A DNA stretch of 64,000 nucleotides from Leisingera caerulea DSM 24564 (GCF_000473325.1 NZ_KI421513.1:3233217-3297216), one strand, 5' to 3'. Counted from the stretch's first letter, positions 1 through 10,166 are shown. A program made the numbers and translations. Notes: a model not told the origin generated them from the sequence alone.

Positions 1-49
1 GCAGCGAGGGTTTGGTGCTGGCCTCAAAGATATACTCGGGCGCACTCAT
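1..49 (-). CDS. 5' end of an unidentified gene downstream of tmpB
   Basis: An ATG at 49-47 opens a frame that runs off the left edge; the visible residues are MSAPEYIFEASTKPSL. It starts 11 nt after the tmpB stop on the same strand, so it is probably the third gene of the phosphonate operon. The upstream stretch has only a weak ribosome binding site. Sixteen residues are not enough to assign a family. Confidence 0.45.
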   Translation of the reverse strand, partial: MSAPEYIFEASTKPSL

Positions 50-60
50 TTTGCGGAATC

Positions 61-651
61 TCAGGCCCCCATGTGTTTGTCGACCATCCGTTGGACCATC
101 GGTGCAAAATGCCAGTAGTCCGGCGTCTCCATATCCGCCCGCTTGCCGGCCTCATCCAGATAACGAACAGCGATGATCTGCTTGAGGTTCGGGTTCTTCT
201 CGAACTCCGCCACTTCTTCGGCATCCATCGGCCCGCCTTGCAGCTTCAGCGAATGGATGGAAGCCTCTGACAACCGGTTGAAATACTCCGGCTTGGTGGC
301 GCAGAGATAGCGTTTGGCCGCCACATGGTAACGCACGCAGTCGGTGATCACCGACGGGAAGAATTGTTCCAGAACCTCGGCGCCGGCCTCCTCGTGATAA
401 CGGTCCTCGGTGTCATCCATGGAGAACATTCCGAATTCACTGGTAAAATGGCCGATGTCGTGAAGGAGGGCCCCCACGATAATCTCTTCCGGCTGGCCGT
501 TCTGCTCGGCGATTGTGGCGCCTTGCAGCATGTGTTCGGCCATGGTGACTGGCTCGCCCAGATATTCCTCATCGCCGCGGCGGTCGAAGATACCGCCAAT
601 GAATTCAACGATATTGCCGCGGTTCAGCTTGCTGACGTCTGGCTTGCTCAT
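61..651 (-). CDS. tmpB: TmpB-like HD-domain mixed-valent di-iron oxygenase (phosphonate C-P cleavage)
   Basis: A 196-residue HD-superfamily protein of the PhnZ/TmpB group. Likely iron ligands are visible in order: H40, the H64-D65 pair in ALLHDIGHF, H86 (RYHEEAG) and H109 (RYHVAAKRY). Family knowledge: TmpB oxidatively cleaves (R)-1-hydroxy-2-(trimethylamino)ethylphosphonate to glycine betaine and phosphate in the cytoplasm, after TmpA hydroxylates the substrate. It lies 3 nt downstream of tmpA, so the two are co-transcribed. A GTG precedes the ATG at 651 by one codon; the ATG is preferred. PhnZ itself acts on 2-amino-1-hydroxyethylphosphonate; the assignment to TmpB rather than PhnZ rests on the partner gene. 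Confidence 0.82.
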   Translation of the reverse strand: MSKPDVSKLNRGNIVEFIGGIFDRRGDEEYLGEPVTMAEHMLQGATIAEQNGQPEEIIVGALLHDIGHFTSEFGMFSMDDTEDRYHEEAGAEVLEQFFPSVITDCVRYHVAAKRYLCATKPEYFNRLSEASIHSLKLQGGPMDAEEVAEFEKNPNLKQIIAVRYLDEAGKRADMETPDYWHFAPMVQRMVDKHMGA

Positions 652-654
652 CAC

Positions 655-1886
<1,232 letters not shown>

Positions 1887-2756
1887 ATGGCGAAAAAGGT
1901 CACCAAACAGGGGCTGCCGCCGCTTGACTGGCTCAAGGTGTTTGAAGCGGCGGGCCGGCACGGCAGTTTCACCGCCGCGGCGGAGGAATTCGGCGCCACC
2001 CAGGCTGCGGTCAGCCAGCGGATCCGTAACCTGGAATCCTGGCTGGGCCGCCAGCTGTTCATCCGGTCGGCGCGCGGTGTATCGTTGACTGTGGACGGCG
2101 AAAGCTACCTGCCGCTGGTGCATGATTCCCTGCGTGCGCTGGAGCAGGGAACCGAAAATCTGTTTGGCCAAACGGTTCGCGAGCTGCGGATCGCGGGCTT
2201 GCCGTCGCACCTGGAAATGCTTTTGCTGCCGAGGCTTGCGGCCTTTTCTGAAGCCTGCCCGGACCTGCGGCTGGTGACCGAAACCGTGCCCAAGCGGCTG
2301 GATTTCGAGGCCGCGGACGGCGCCTTGCAGATCCGCTATGGCCGCGGCGGCTGGGAGGGGCGGCAGGAGGCGCTGCTGGCCAGTGAGGTGCTGCAGCCGA
2401 TGACCGCGCCGGGCCGGGTCGAGCACTGGCGGCAGTTGCCGGCGATCGAGCTGCGGGGTGAGCGGCCGGGCTGGGCGGAATGGTCGCGGGTGACGGGCGA
2501 GGCTCCGCCGGAGGCCGGGCCGGTTTCCGTCGATTCCATGGCGCATGCCCTTCGGGCGGCGCGCCTTGGCCTGGGTGTCGTGCTGGGGTCCAGGGTGCTG
2601 GCTGCGAACCTGTTGCAGACCGGTCAACTGGAATGCGCCCCGGCACCGGACCTGGCGACGATTGACGGTTACTGGCTGACTTGGCCGCCCAGCCTGGGCA
2701 AGTCGAAACGGCAAAGCGAAGTGCTGGCTGCGTTGACGTCCGCCCTGCAAGCTTGA
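1887..2756 (+). CDS. LysR-family regulator of the tmp locus
   Basis: A 289-residue LysR-type regulator. The N-terminal winged helix-turn-helix is plain (LDWLKVFEAAGRHGSFTAAA, then TQAAVSQRIRNLE), followed by a substrate-binding domain of normal length. Its GcvA-like N terminus (PPLDWLKVFEAAGRH) is typical of one LysR subgroup. The gene is divergent from tmpA, so it most likely activates tmpAB in response to the phosphonate; that role is inferred from position. Its stop lies 46 bp left of the mobile-element boundary, so in the uninterrupted chromosome it would face the tRNA-Arg gene tail to tail. Confidence 0.85.
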   Translation: MAKKVTKQGLPPLDWLKVFEAAGRHGSFTAAAEEFGATQAAVSQRIRNLESWLGRQLFIRSARGVSLTVDGESYLPLVHDSLRALEQGTENLFGQTVRELRIAGLPSHLEMLLLPRLAAFSEACPDLRLVTETVPKRLDFEAADGALQIRYGRGGWEGRQEALLASEVLQPMTAPGRVEHWRQLPAIELRGERPGWAEWSRVTGEAPPEAGPVSVDSMAHALRAARLGLGVVLGSRVLAANLLQTGQLECAPAPDLATIDGYWLTWPPSLGKSKRQSEVLAALTSALQA

Positions 2757-2802
2757 CCTGCCTGCACGCCGCGGGGGCAATTTTTTTGTCTGGATTTGGT
2801 AA

Positions 2803-2814
2803 ATGGCGCGCCTG
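2803..2814. other. Left attachment core (attL)
   Basis: ATGGCGCGCCTG matches the tRNA-side core ATGGCGCACCTG (31045-31056) at 11 of 12 positions, including an initial 7-bp identity. Short cores are usual for large serine recombinases. The flank to its left (LysR 3' region) would be contiguous with the tRNA 3' end in an empty chromosome. Confidence 0.6.
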
Positions 2815-2905
2815 GAGAGAGAAAGTTCAAACTCTCTCTTCGAGGTTTTAGAGGACTGGGAGCGCAATCTCGCATCTTTTGATCGTAACGATCTGAGGTG
2901 CGACG
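2815..2905. promoter_or_regulatory. Inverted repeats upstream of mobC: oriT or mob operon control region candidate
   Basis: Two inverted repeats are visible. GAGAGAG (2815-2821) pairs with CTCTCTC (2832-2838). Nested arms TCGCATCT and AGGTGCGA (one mismatch) enclose the perfect repeat GATCGT-A-ACGATC (2881-2893), just before the mobC start. Position beside the relaxase genes makes oriT or a MobC autoregulation site likely. Parts of the motif (GAGCGCAATC and TGAGGTGCG) recur near 29075-29102. Confidence 0.4.
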
Positions 2906-3328
2906 ATGACGAATTCGCACCATAATTTCAACGATCTAGCGGCAAAGCCCGCCAAGGCTGCTAAAAAGCGTGAAGCGCCGTTTTCACTGCGTTTGACCTT
3001 TGAGGAACGCGCAAAGCTCGAAGAAGCGGCCAATGGCGTGCCTCTGGGTGCGTATATCAAGGCCGTGCTGTTCGCACAGGATCTCCAGAAGGTGCGGCGC
3101 AGGAATAGGAACCCTGTGGCAGACCATGAGGCTCTGGGGCGCGTTCTGGCGGCTCTGGGGCAATCACACCTCTCCAGCAACCTCAACCAGCTCGCCCGTG
3201 CCGTAAACACGGGCACGCTGCCTGTGCATCCGGAAATCGAATCCGAGCTGCGCGAGGCCTGCGCGGACATCGCCAAGATGCGCGCAGCGCTGATCGAAGC
3301 GCTTGGCCTGAATGGAGGCGTTTCATGA
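2906..3328 (+). CDS. mobC: MobC-like relaxosome accessory protein
   Basis: A 140-residue basic protein resembling MobC-type accessory factors: a lysine-rich N terminus, then SLRLTFEERAKLEEAA, typical of ribbon-helix-helix mobilization proteins, and a C-terminal half with the SNLNQLARAVN segment common in MobC. These proteins bind oriT, help the relaxase melt the nick region, and often repress their own operon. Its stop overlaps the relaxase start (ATGA at 3325-3328), so the two are translationally coupled. Confidence 0.75.
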   Translation: MTNSHHNFNDLAAKPAKAAKKREAPFSLRLTFEERAKLEEAANGVPLGAYIKAVLFAQDLQKVRRRNRNPVADHEALGRVLAALGQSHLSSNLNQLARAVNTGTLPVHPEIESELREACADIAKMRAALIEALGLNGGVS

Positions 3329-4644
3329 TCCTCAAAGGCAACCAGCGGGCACATGGCAAGGAATTGGCGCGGCATTTGCTGAATGATCGCGACAATGACC
3401 ATGTAGAGCTGTTCGATCTGCGCGGCTTTGCGGCTGATGACCTGACGGGTGCGATGCAGGAATGTGAAGCGGTGGCGCGCGGCACGCGCTGCAAAAAGCA
3501 TCTGTTCTCCCTCAGCCTCAACCCGCCGGAGCATGAAGATGTGCCAGTGGAGGCGTTTGAAGCGGCCATTGCCCGCGCCGAATCCCGTCTCGGGCTAGAA
3601 AACCAGCCCCGCGCCATTGTCTTCCATGAAAAAGAAGGCCGCAGGCACGCTCACGCTGTTTGGTCGCGGATCGACGGCGAGCAGATGAAAGCGATTGAGC
3701 TGCCCTACTACAAGACCCGCCTGAATGAGGTCTCGCGTGAGCTGTATCTGGAACATGGCTGGCGCATGCCGGACGGGTTCAAGGACAAGAAAAACCGCGA
3801 TCCGCTGAGCTTCACGCTGGCGGAATGGCAGCAGGCCAAACGTACCAAGCAAGACCCGAGAGAGGTCAAATCTCTGATCCGGGAATGCTGGAGCGGATCG
3901 GATGATCGTAAGGCCTTTGAAGCGGCGCTCAACGGGAATGGCTATTGGCTTGCCCGTGGTGACAAACGCGGCTTTGTGGCCGTGGATTGGCGCGGTGAGG
4001 TGTATTCCCTCAGCCGCATGACGGGAGTAAAGACCAAAGAGCTCAAAACCCGTCTTGGTGATCCGAAAGAATTGCTGTCAACGGATATGGCAAGGGCGCA
4101 TGTGGCGGCGCAACTTACGCCCAAACTCAAGGCCTGGGCGAAGGAGGAACGCGCCAGAGCTGAGAAAGCCAATCTCGCGGCCAAGTTCCAACGCGACCAG
4201 ATGGTGCAGCGCCAGCGCAAAATCCGTGATGATCTCAAACGCAAGCAGCAAGAACGCTGGCTTACTGAGGAAAAGGCACGCGCGGCCAGAACGCCCACAG
4301 GCATTCGCGGGCTCTGGGGCTGGATCACGGGCAGGAACCGTAAAATCCGCCAAGAGAACGAGGCCGAGATTGCCCGCGCGCAGAGCCGTGACCGTGCTGA
4401 AAAGCAAGACATCATCCGCAAGCAACTGGCCGAACGGCGCACATTGCAGCGGCAAGTGAAGCTGGCGCGGGAAAAACAGCAGGCCAAGCTGCAAGAGCTG
4501 AACCGCGATGTCGCGCTAGCCGTGAAGCTGCGCAAGGTGCCGGAAACCCGGCCCGAGCCAAAACGCGGGCGGGAGCGCGGTTCTGATCATATACGCAGCC
4601 GTGACCGCGCCCGTGGCCGCGATGACGATTATTCACCCAACTAA
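3325..4644 (+). CDS. Relaxase / mobilization nuclease
   Basis: A 439-residue relaxase of the MobA/VirD2 type. The metal-binding motif is visible as H101-EKEGRR-H108-A-H110 followed by VWSRID, the histidine triad that holds the divalent metal. N-terminal MILKGNQRAHG and the LFDLRGF segment fit the family's first conserved block. The C-terminal third (about 260-439) is a highly charged coiled coil rich in K, R, E and Q. It should nick oriT and pilot the strand to the coupling ATPase encoded near the right end. Nothing suggests truncation. Confidence 0.85.
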   Translation: MILKGNQRAHGKELARHLLNDRDNDHVELFDLRGFAADDLTGAMQECEAVARGTRCKKHLFSLSLNPPEHEDVPVEAFEAAIARAESRLGLENQPRAIVFHEKEGRRHAHAVWSRIDGEQMKAIELPYYKTRLNEVSRELYLEHGWRMPDGFKDKKNRDPLSFTLAEWQQAKRTKQDPREVKSLIRECWSGSDDRKAFEAALNGNGYWLARGDKRGFVAVDWRGEVYSLSRMTGVKTKELKTRLGDPKELLSTDMARAHVAAQLTPKLKAWAKEERARAEKANLAAKFQRDQMVQRQRKIRDDLKRKQQERWLTEEKARAARTPTGIRGLWGWITGRNRKIRQENEAEIARAQSRDRAEKQDIIRKQLAERRTLQRQVKLAREKQQAKLQELNRDVALAVKLRKVPETRPEPKRGRERGSDHIRSRDRARGRDDDYSPN

Positions 4645-4659
4645 AGAAAGGAGACTGTC

Positions 4660-4881
4660 ATGAGACATACAATAATGCTGAACCTGAAAGAAAAGCACGC
4701 CGCCATGCTCGATGAGATGAGCGGCTTTTACTGCGATACGCACGAAGACATGCTGCGTCTTGCCATCGAATGGGCGTATGTCGTCTTCCGTAAGGACGAG
4801 TTGGAAGCATTGCAGGAGTGCTTTGACTTCAACGATGCAGCCCGCAAAAAGCCGGAAGACGACGATCTGATCCCGTTTTAG
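4660..4881 (+). CDS. Small hypothetical protein after the relaxase
   Basis: A 73-residue protein preceded by an AAAGGAG ribosome site and starting 15 nt after the relaxase stop, so it is probably part of the mob operon. It begins MRHTIMLNLKEKHAAMLDEM, which could be a short ribbon-helix-helix (strand then helices), and ends in an acidic tail (PEDDDLIPF). I do not recognise a family. Its stop overlaps by 4 nt the stop of the convergent H-NS-like gene. Confidence 0.6.
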   Translation: MRHTIMLNLKEKHAAMLDEMSGFYCDTHEDMLRLAIEWAYVVFRKDELEALQECFDFNDAARKKPEDDDLIPF

Positions 4882-5201
4882 ATTTCCAGGTCTTCGATGG
4901 ATTTCCCGGCTTCCAGAGCGGCGTGAACCCATGCGGGTTTACGCCCGCGTCCGCTCCAGGTTTGGGAGGCATCTTCGGGATTAGCGTATTTGGCGGCAGC
5001 TTTAGCGCCGGATTTACGCCCTTTGCCGCCGTGCAGGGCAATCACGTCCTCGAATGACACGCCGTGTTTTTCGGCAACGACCAGCATTTCAGCATAGGCG
5101 TTTTGCTTGGCTTCTTTTTCCACTTCCACCTTGCGGGCTGCAATGTCTTTGGCTAGTGCGTCCAGCTCCGCCGGGCTTAGTCCAGTCAGATCAATTCCCA
5201 T
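4878..5201 (-). CDS. H-NS / HvrA-family nucleoid protein
   Basis: A 107-residue H-NS family protein. Residues 1-60 are a charged coiled-coil oligomerisation region (LSPAELDALAKDIAARKVEV). The C-terminal DNA-binding motif WSGRGRKPAWV is intact. The start at 5201 has a GAGGAA ribosome site; an upstream in-frame ATG exists but the extension looks non-coding. H-NS proteins bind AT-rich DNA and silence it; carried on an element with AT-richer cargo it probably reduces the cost of that cargo, as plasmid H-NS proteins do. That role is inferred. Confidence 0.85.
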   Translation of the reverse strand: MGIDLTGLSPAELDALAKDIAARKVEVEKEAKQNAYAEMLVVAEKHGVSFEDVIALHGGKGRKSGAKAAAKYANPEDASQTWSGRGRKPAWVHAALEAGKSIEDLEI

Positions 5202-5434
5202 GTGTTCCTCGCGGTTTTTTTTGTTTGCTCGGTCAAAGCAGATAACAGGTTTTGAGGCAAGCGCTTGCCGCGCCATCGCTATAAATGCGTGCGCTAAATC
5301 GCACAGGTGATCTCTCTCCCCTTCCTTCAAATCACGAACAGCCGCCACCATCAGGCCTTTATGAGCCGAGGATGATGGGAACGGGGCCGAAAGGCCCTGA
5401 TGGTCGGGGCCTCCTTGATCCAAAGGAGGAGAGA

Positions 5435-5614
5435 ATGAAACTCACCACACGATTTGAAGCCGCAAAGTTCAGCAATAACGAACTGCGCGGCCTGCTGCGC
5501 AAAACCTTCAATGCTTTGGCCGCTAGCGCCCCAAACACACCAGAACGCCGGAATGCTCTGGCAACACTGGAAGCATTGCAGGCGGAGTTGAATGCGCGAA
5601 CAGTAAAACCGTGA
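5435..5614 (+). CDS. Small hypothetical protein
   Basis: A 59-residue protein starting at the ATG after a near-perfect ribosome site (AAAGGAGGA, 5422-5430). That site makes this start much more credible than the upstream in-frame ATG at 5285. It is probably all-helical (NNELRGLLRKTFNALAA, then RRNALATLEALQAEL). It is divergent from the H-NS-like gene. No family recognised. Confidence 0.6.
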   Translation: MKLTTRFEAAKFSNNELRGLLRKTFNALAASAPNTPERRNALATLEALQAELNARTVKP

Positions 5615-5641
5615 CTCCATGTCATAGAGTGTTTCTCAAGA

Positions 5642-7498
5642 TCATCTGTCTGTGAAAGATACGCCCGCATTTCCCAAATCATTATAAAAGTCACGAACGT
5701 TCTCTATCCCTCTAGAGTCACGAGTGACTGAAAAGTGTACTCTCTCTCTTGCTCTCGATAAGGCTACAAAGAACACATTTACGTCGTCGTCGTTTCCCCA
5801 AAAAGCGTCATCATTTAGCTCAAGAAAAATTACTGTGTGATACTCGAGACCTTTACTCTTGTGGATGGTCATCAGGCGAACCGTGTTCGCACCTTCAATG
5901 TTGTCAATGCACTCCTGCCAGGTCGCAGCATTGCTACGACACTCGTCAAAGAACTGTTCGAATCCTGATACCACGTCGTTCAAGCGATCTTCGCTTGAAT
6001 ATTCTCTGAAAGCCTTTTTGAACTCACTGAGTTCCACATGCTGCAACAATACTTCAGAAACTTCTGCGCCGGAAAGGGTAGACGGTACTCTATCCGACGA
6101 CAACGCCTTGAGGCTGTCCAGAAGTTCTCGGATGTATCTAAGGGTTTCACTGTGTCCTCGCTCAGTGCTGATGTCCAAGCCGCGCAAATCAGCTATTGTA
6201 TCCCTACATTCTTGAAATGGCATTCCCTCGCGAACACCTACGGAAAGCTTGAATGCACTCTTGAAGAACTGAAAAGCCCTCTCTTTTGTTAAGTCCTGTA
6301 CTGCGATTTTCCCAAGCAGTCTTGCATCATTCCTAAGTTTGACTCCCTCAGATTCAAAAAATGGACGAAGGCGCTTTTCAATATCGTCAACGCGAAGGCG
6401 AGCGAGAATAACAAAGTCGGATGCGGATAGCTGTTGGTTATCTCGTAGTTCGTTCGAGATGTAAGTAGCCAAATATTTTGCTTCGTCTTCTCGCGTGTTA
6501 AAGACCCAGCCTGATACCGCATCATCGGAAACATCTTCGTTCTGTCGAGCGCAGACAGTCTCGACATAGTCGTTCTCTATCCCGGATGCGAGACTGTTTA
6601 TTACGGACACAATTCGACTGTTGGATCTGAAATTATATAGAAGCCTCTCACTATCTGCATTGAAGTCTTCCTCAAACTTTTGGAATATGTCTTTTCGTGC
6701 ACCAGCCCACCTCATAATTGCCTGATTTGTGTCCCCCACTGCAGTCAAGAGCGCGTCCGATTGGAAGAAACCAGCTTTCAATAGCTCATACTGAGATGAG
6801 GTGAAGTCTTGAAACTCATCAAGAAAAACATGGGAGTAGGTATTTCTGAGCGCCTCTAAGATTGCTGGCCGCGAACTTAAGATATGTGTAGCAAGCAATT
6901 TGATCATATCAAACGTTAGGCGAGATTGTGTAGCCTTGACGTTTTCGTGCCACCAAGAAAATTGAATCCCGTGATCCGGCGTGGATATGTCGTCAATGCT
7001 GAAGCAAGGCATTGAGCTGTGCACTAATTTATCAAGTTGCCTATTATTTTTGCCGCGGATTGTTGGGTGGTCCTCACTGTTTCGCTGGCCAAAATCTTCC
7101 CAAATATCTCTGTTGGGGAAAAAAATTGTATAGTCAGCGGTTGGCCTCCATGGTTCTGGTACAGCTTCTAAGAACTGATCCAGTAATCTCTTGGCGAAAG
7201 CATCTAAAGTCAGTGACTCAAAACGTTTTGCCACATCTTGTCCGCATCTATCCGTCACGCGATCTAACAAATTGCGCGCCGCGTCTACTTTAAAGGCAAT
7301 CGCTATAATCTTGCGAGGTGGAGGGCACGCGCCTGTTTGAAGGAGGTATGCGGCCCGCTGTGCCAGAATCTCGGTCTTGCCTGAACCTGGTCCCGCAAGA
7401 ACTGTCAGTGAACGATCTGATTGCACTATCTCCAGTGCTTTTCCCTCTAGTCGTATACCTGGTGACGGGGTCCAGTTCTCCTCTGATACATGCGTCAT
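5642..7498 (-). CDS. gajB: GajB-like UvrD/Rep-family helicase (Gabija-like system)
   Basis: A 618-residue superfamily 1A helicase. Motifs are intact: Walker A AGPGSGKT (35-42), motif II LDEFQD (226-231), motif III GDTNQAI (255-261), FRSNSR of motif IV, the IHKSKGLEY block and the C-terminal VALSRARERVHF motif VI. The start overlaps the stop of the OLD-nuclease gene by 4 nt. In Gabija, GajB works with the GajA nuclease to degrade or nick invading DNA when nucleotide levels fall. It is longer than the founding GajB, so Gabija-like or class 2 OLD-helicase is the safe name. Confidence 0.78.
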   Translation of the reverse strand: MTHVSEENWTPSPGIRLEGKALEIVQSDRSLTVLAGPGSGKTEILAQRAAYLLQTGACPPPRKIIAIAFKVDAARNLLDRVTDRCGQDVAKRFESLTLDAFAKRLLDQFLEAVPEPWRPTADYTIFFPNRDIWEDFGQRNSEDHPTIRGKNNRQLDKLVHSSMPCFSIDDISTPDHGIQFSWWHENVKATQSRLTFDMIKLLATHILSSRPAILEALRNTYSHVFLDEFQDFTSSQYELLKAGFFQSDALLTAVGDTNQAIMRWAGARKDIFQKFEEDFNADSERLLYNFRSNSRIVSVINSLASGIENDYVETVCARQNEDVSDDAVSGWVFNTREDEAKYLATYISNELRDNQQLSASDFVILARLRVDDIEKRLRPFFESEGVKLRNDARLLGKIAVQDLTKERAFQFFKSAFKLSVGVREGMPFQECRDTIADLRGLDISTERGHSETLRYIRELLDSLKALSSDRVPSTLSGAEVSEVLLQHVELSEFKKAFREYSSEDRLNDVVSGFEQFFDECRSNAATWQECIDNIEGANTVRLMTIHKSKGLEYHTVIFLELNDDAFWGNDDDVNVFFVALSRARERVHFSVTRDSRGIENVRDFYNDLGNAGVSFTDR

Positions 7499-9489
7499 TC
7501 GCTTTGCTCCATGACTTCACCATCGTCAAAGAAATTCCGGTCGGGTTCGTCCGCAATTTCCGGCTTCAAAAGTGCTTTGGCTCTTTGAACTAAGGCCTTC
7601 AATGGCTCTGGGCATCCAGCAAGAATTTCCTTGTCTTCAAGAGTTGCCAATGCCCGAAGATGTGATGCCGGCTTCGACTTGGACTTGAATAGGTTTTTGT
7701 ATACGTATAGCTGTTCGTCAGTGAATTCCTTATTTACAATTTTTAGTTCCGCGTTGCCCTTTCCGTTATCCCCAAAAACAGATTTTGCAACGTCAGTCAT
7801 TTTTACCTTGCTGGGATCAAATGCTTTTGAGGGTGCATATGCTGAAGGGAAATGGCTGATCATCATCATGTCTAGATCCAGTGGGCTGGAGTAGTATACC
7901 TCATTCGAGCGCAGCCAATTTACCCAACCTTGAAAGGTCTCAGGCGTAAGTTCCTCGTTCGAGATAACATCAGAGGGTTCGATTGGTACGCCTATGTCTT
8001 TAAGCCATTGCGCTCCATTCTTCACCCGCCCCATTCCAGCACTATATCTCCCCAGATCAAGGTCGAGCAACGTTAAATGCGGTATTCCTAGTCCGCTAGC
8101 CAGCGTCCACAAATGCTGTGCGTGACGTCCTCCCACTGGCACGAAGGCTACAAAGGAAGGGTCCAGCGGAATATCGAACGCCTCAGCGATACGCGGTATT
8201 ACAATTCTCTCGCTATCACCTTCACCGACGATGATTAGTCGTGCAAAATATATTTCAGGATTGGCCAAAATAACCTGACTTAAAAATTTATCCTCTTCGG
8301 TACCCTCTTCTGGAAGGGGGATGTTTTTTACAGTACTCGTAAGCTTAGATCTGCAATTTCTGAAATACCGAACCCTTCTTGGCGGGATGCGGGTTAGGAT
8401 GCTAGTTGAATGACTGGTGACTATCGATTGAGCTGATCCGTCTTCGTAAAGCTTTGATAATAGGGACATCAATCTTGGTAGATAGAATGGAGCCAAATGA
8501 TTCTCTGGCTCCTCAAGAGCAAAAATGGTCAAGGGTGCCGGAGTGAAATCGATCGCCTTAAAGCCCTCGAGGGCCTTCGGGCTCGCGCGCTCCATTTTTC
8601 TTTCTAATCCATGTAGAGTCGCTGACAGAGCAAAGTACAGGAGAGATACTTGTCCCTCGCTAAGCTCATCTAACTGCCGTTGTCCGCCCCCTGGGGATTT
8701 CTGGAAACGGAGTGTTAGGTCTCGTATTAGTTTCTCAAATTCTGTGGCGACGACGCTAATTAACGGATCAGCATCATAGTGACCATCGTGCAAGGCTCCC
8801 CAATACCCTTTCAAGTCTTCAGTAACCTTTTGAATGGCAACAACACCGTTTAAATTATCTTCAAGCTGTTGGGCAAAGTTCTTTGACTGGCTTTTTGTGA
8901 TATCATCCCACGCAGCCGAACGCTCGATCCTCTTCAGTACATTTTTTAACGCATGTTTGGTAACGCCAAGAGAGTCTCTGTGGGCCGGTATATAGAAAAG
9001 CTCTGCAAATTGGCGTGGCCGTCCTCGAAATGGAACCTTTCTTTCATCGTCGGGACCAAACGGTACTTCATCCAGTGTGCGTATAGTGTAAGTCTTGACT
9101 TCAATTTCGTCTTCAAACGCTTCATTGCTAACGTATAGTGCTTCTAGGCGCACTCGAACCTTTAGAGCTTCACCTGAGGCGTCAAAGAAAACATCATTGA
9201 AAACGGTTGGAACATCGAAGCCTTCGTCGAACCCAAAAACGACATCTATGAAGACCTCTCTCTCTGAAACCGTTTGGCTGTCCTCTTTTGGCCCGAAATG
9301 AATATCAGATTTTCGAAGTCGACATTCCTCCGGGTTTGGTGAAAACAGCCTTTTCAACGCTTCAAGCGCAGATGATTTCCCAGACCCGTTGTCTCCTACA
9401 AATCCGTTGATGCCTGGCGCTAGTGAAATTGACGTGGCATTGTCGCCAAAGCATCTGAAATTTCTTAGAGTGATCTTTTCAATATGCAT
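7495..9489 (-). CDS. gajA: GajA-like OLD-family ATPase-TOPRIM endonuclease (Gabija-like system)
   Basis: A 664-residue OLD-family nuclease. The ABC-type ATPase has Walker A GDNGSGKSS (32-40), signature LSEGQ (276-280), Walker B FALEEPENH (323-331) and a switch histidine in VTSH (357-360). The TOPRIM nuclease domain follows with GEGDSER (422-428) and LLDLDLG (474-480). An OLD protein directly upstream of a UvrD-like helicase defines class 2 OLD pairs, of which Gabija is the known defence system. The protein should nick DNA and be held in check by nucleotides. It starts just after a 180-bp gap holding its probable promoter. Base composition is clearly AT-richer than the mobilization genes. Confidence 0.8.
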   Translation of the reverse strand: MHIEKITLRNFRCFGDNATSISLAPGINGFVGDNGSGKSSALEALKRLFSPNPEECRLRKSDIHFGPKEDSQTVSEREVFIDVVFGFDEGFDVPTVFNDVFFDASGEALKVRVRLEALYVSNEAFEDEIEVKTYTIRTLDEVPFGPDDERKVPFRGRPRQFAELFYIPAHRDSLGVTKHALKNVLKRIERSAAWDDITKSQSKNFAQQLEDNLNGVVAIQKVTEDLKGYWGALHDGHYDADPLISVVATEFEKLIRDLTLRFQKSPGGGQRQLDELSEGQVSLLYFALSATLHGLERKMERASPKALEGFKAIDFTPAPLTIFALEEPENHLAPFYLPRLMSLLSKLYEDGSAQSIVTSHSTSILTRIPPRRVRYFRNCRSKLTSTVKNIPLPEEGTEEDKFLSQVILANPEIYFARLIIVGEGDSERIVIPRIAEAFDIPLDPSFVAFVPVGGRHAQHLWTLASGLGIPHLTLLDLDLGRYSAGMGRVKNGAQWLKDIGVPIEPSDVISNEELTPETFQGWVNWLRSNEVYYSSPLDLDMMMISHFPSAYAPSKAFDPSKVKMTDVAKSVFGDNGKGNAELKIVNKEFTDEQLYVYKNLFKSKSKPASHLRALATLEDKEILAGCPEPLKALVQRAKALLKPEIADEPDRNFFDDGEVMEQSE

Positions 9490-9668
9490 TCCGGGGGTGC
9501 ATCCTTATCTCTGCGCGCTTCAGGCACAGTTCATTGCTGTCAGGTGGTTCAACTTAGAATTTACATTTTTTCAGCGTTAAATCAATAGGTTGTGGACAAA
9601 ACATTTAGACGGTCCCGGTCGTATCGTCTGGCGACTCGTCGCTACAAAACAAAAAACGTGGCCCTCCA

Positions 9669-10166
9669 TCATCGGCACGCATAGACAAGGGTTTCGCCTG
9701 CGATCTCGGTTTCGGTGAAGTCCACGGCCAAATCACGGGCGATGGCCTCATAATCGATATTGAACCGGATCGGCTCGGGGATATCGCCGTACAGCCCTTC
9801 ATCCACGAACAATTCTGCTAGCTCGCGCGTGGAGGTAACCGGATAGATATCCACGTCAAAACGGCGCGGGTCTGGTTCGAAATCGTATCCACACTCACCA
9901 ACGGCAATGATAATCACCTGTTTGTCGTGATCGCCCAACTCCTCGACCAGCTCGAAATATTGGGGCAGGTTGGCTTGGTTGATGCCGATGGCTGAGGCCA
10001 GTGCGCAATCAATGGCTTCGCCGTCAATGAACTGAATTTCAAACTCCTCGACCTTCTGGCCGTAGTGGTTCCGCAAGGCTGCGGCCTTGGTTTCATAGTC
10101 AGCAAAGTCCTCGAAATAGAAGCCAGTGGCGGAGATGTCGTAGGGCTGGGCAAACAGGAGAGTCAT
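9669..10166 (-). CDS. ardA: Antirestriction protein ArdA
   Basis: A 165-residue ArdA. Recognisable family stretches are LFAQPYDISATGFYFE at the start, QVIIIAVGECGYDFE in the middle, and FVDEGLYGDIPE and ARDLAVDF near the end. ArdA is an acidic DNA mimic that blocks type I restriction enzymes and helps incoming DNA survive. The start at 10166 has an AGGAC site; the longer frame to 10409 is not supported by family length. It lies between the two nuclease-based defence operons, an unusual mix of defence and counter-defence. Confidence 0.92.
   Translation of the reverse strand: MTLLFAQPYDISATGFYFEDFADYETKAAALRNHYGQKVEEFEIQFIDGEAIDCALASAIGINQANLPQYFELVEELGDHDKQVIIIAVGECGYDFEPDPRRFDVDIYPVTSTRELAELFVDEGLYGDIPEPIRFNIDYEAIARDLAVDFTETEIAGETLVYACR

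Noticed and set aside
2803..2880. A second tRNA gene at the left boundary
   Set aside because: Only the 3' core resembles the tRNA; no cloverleaf can be drawn and no anticodon arm is present.
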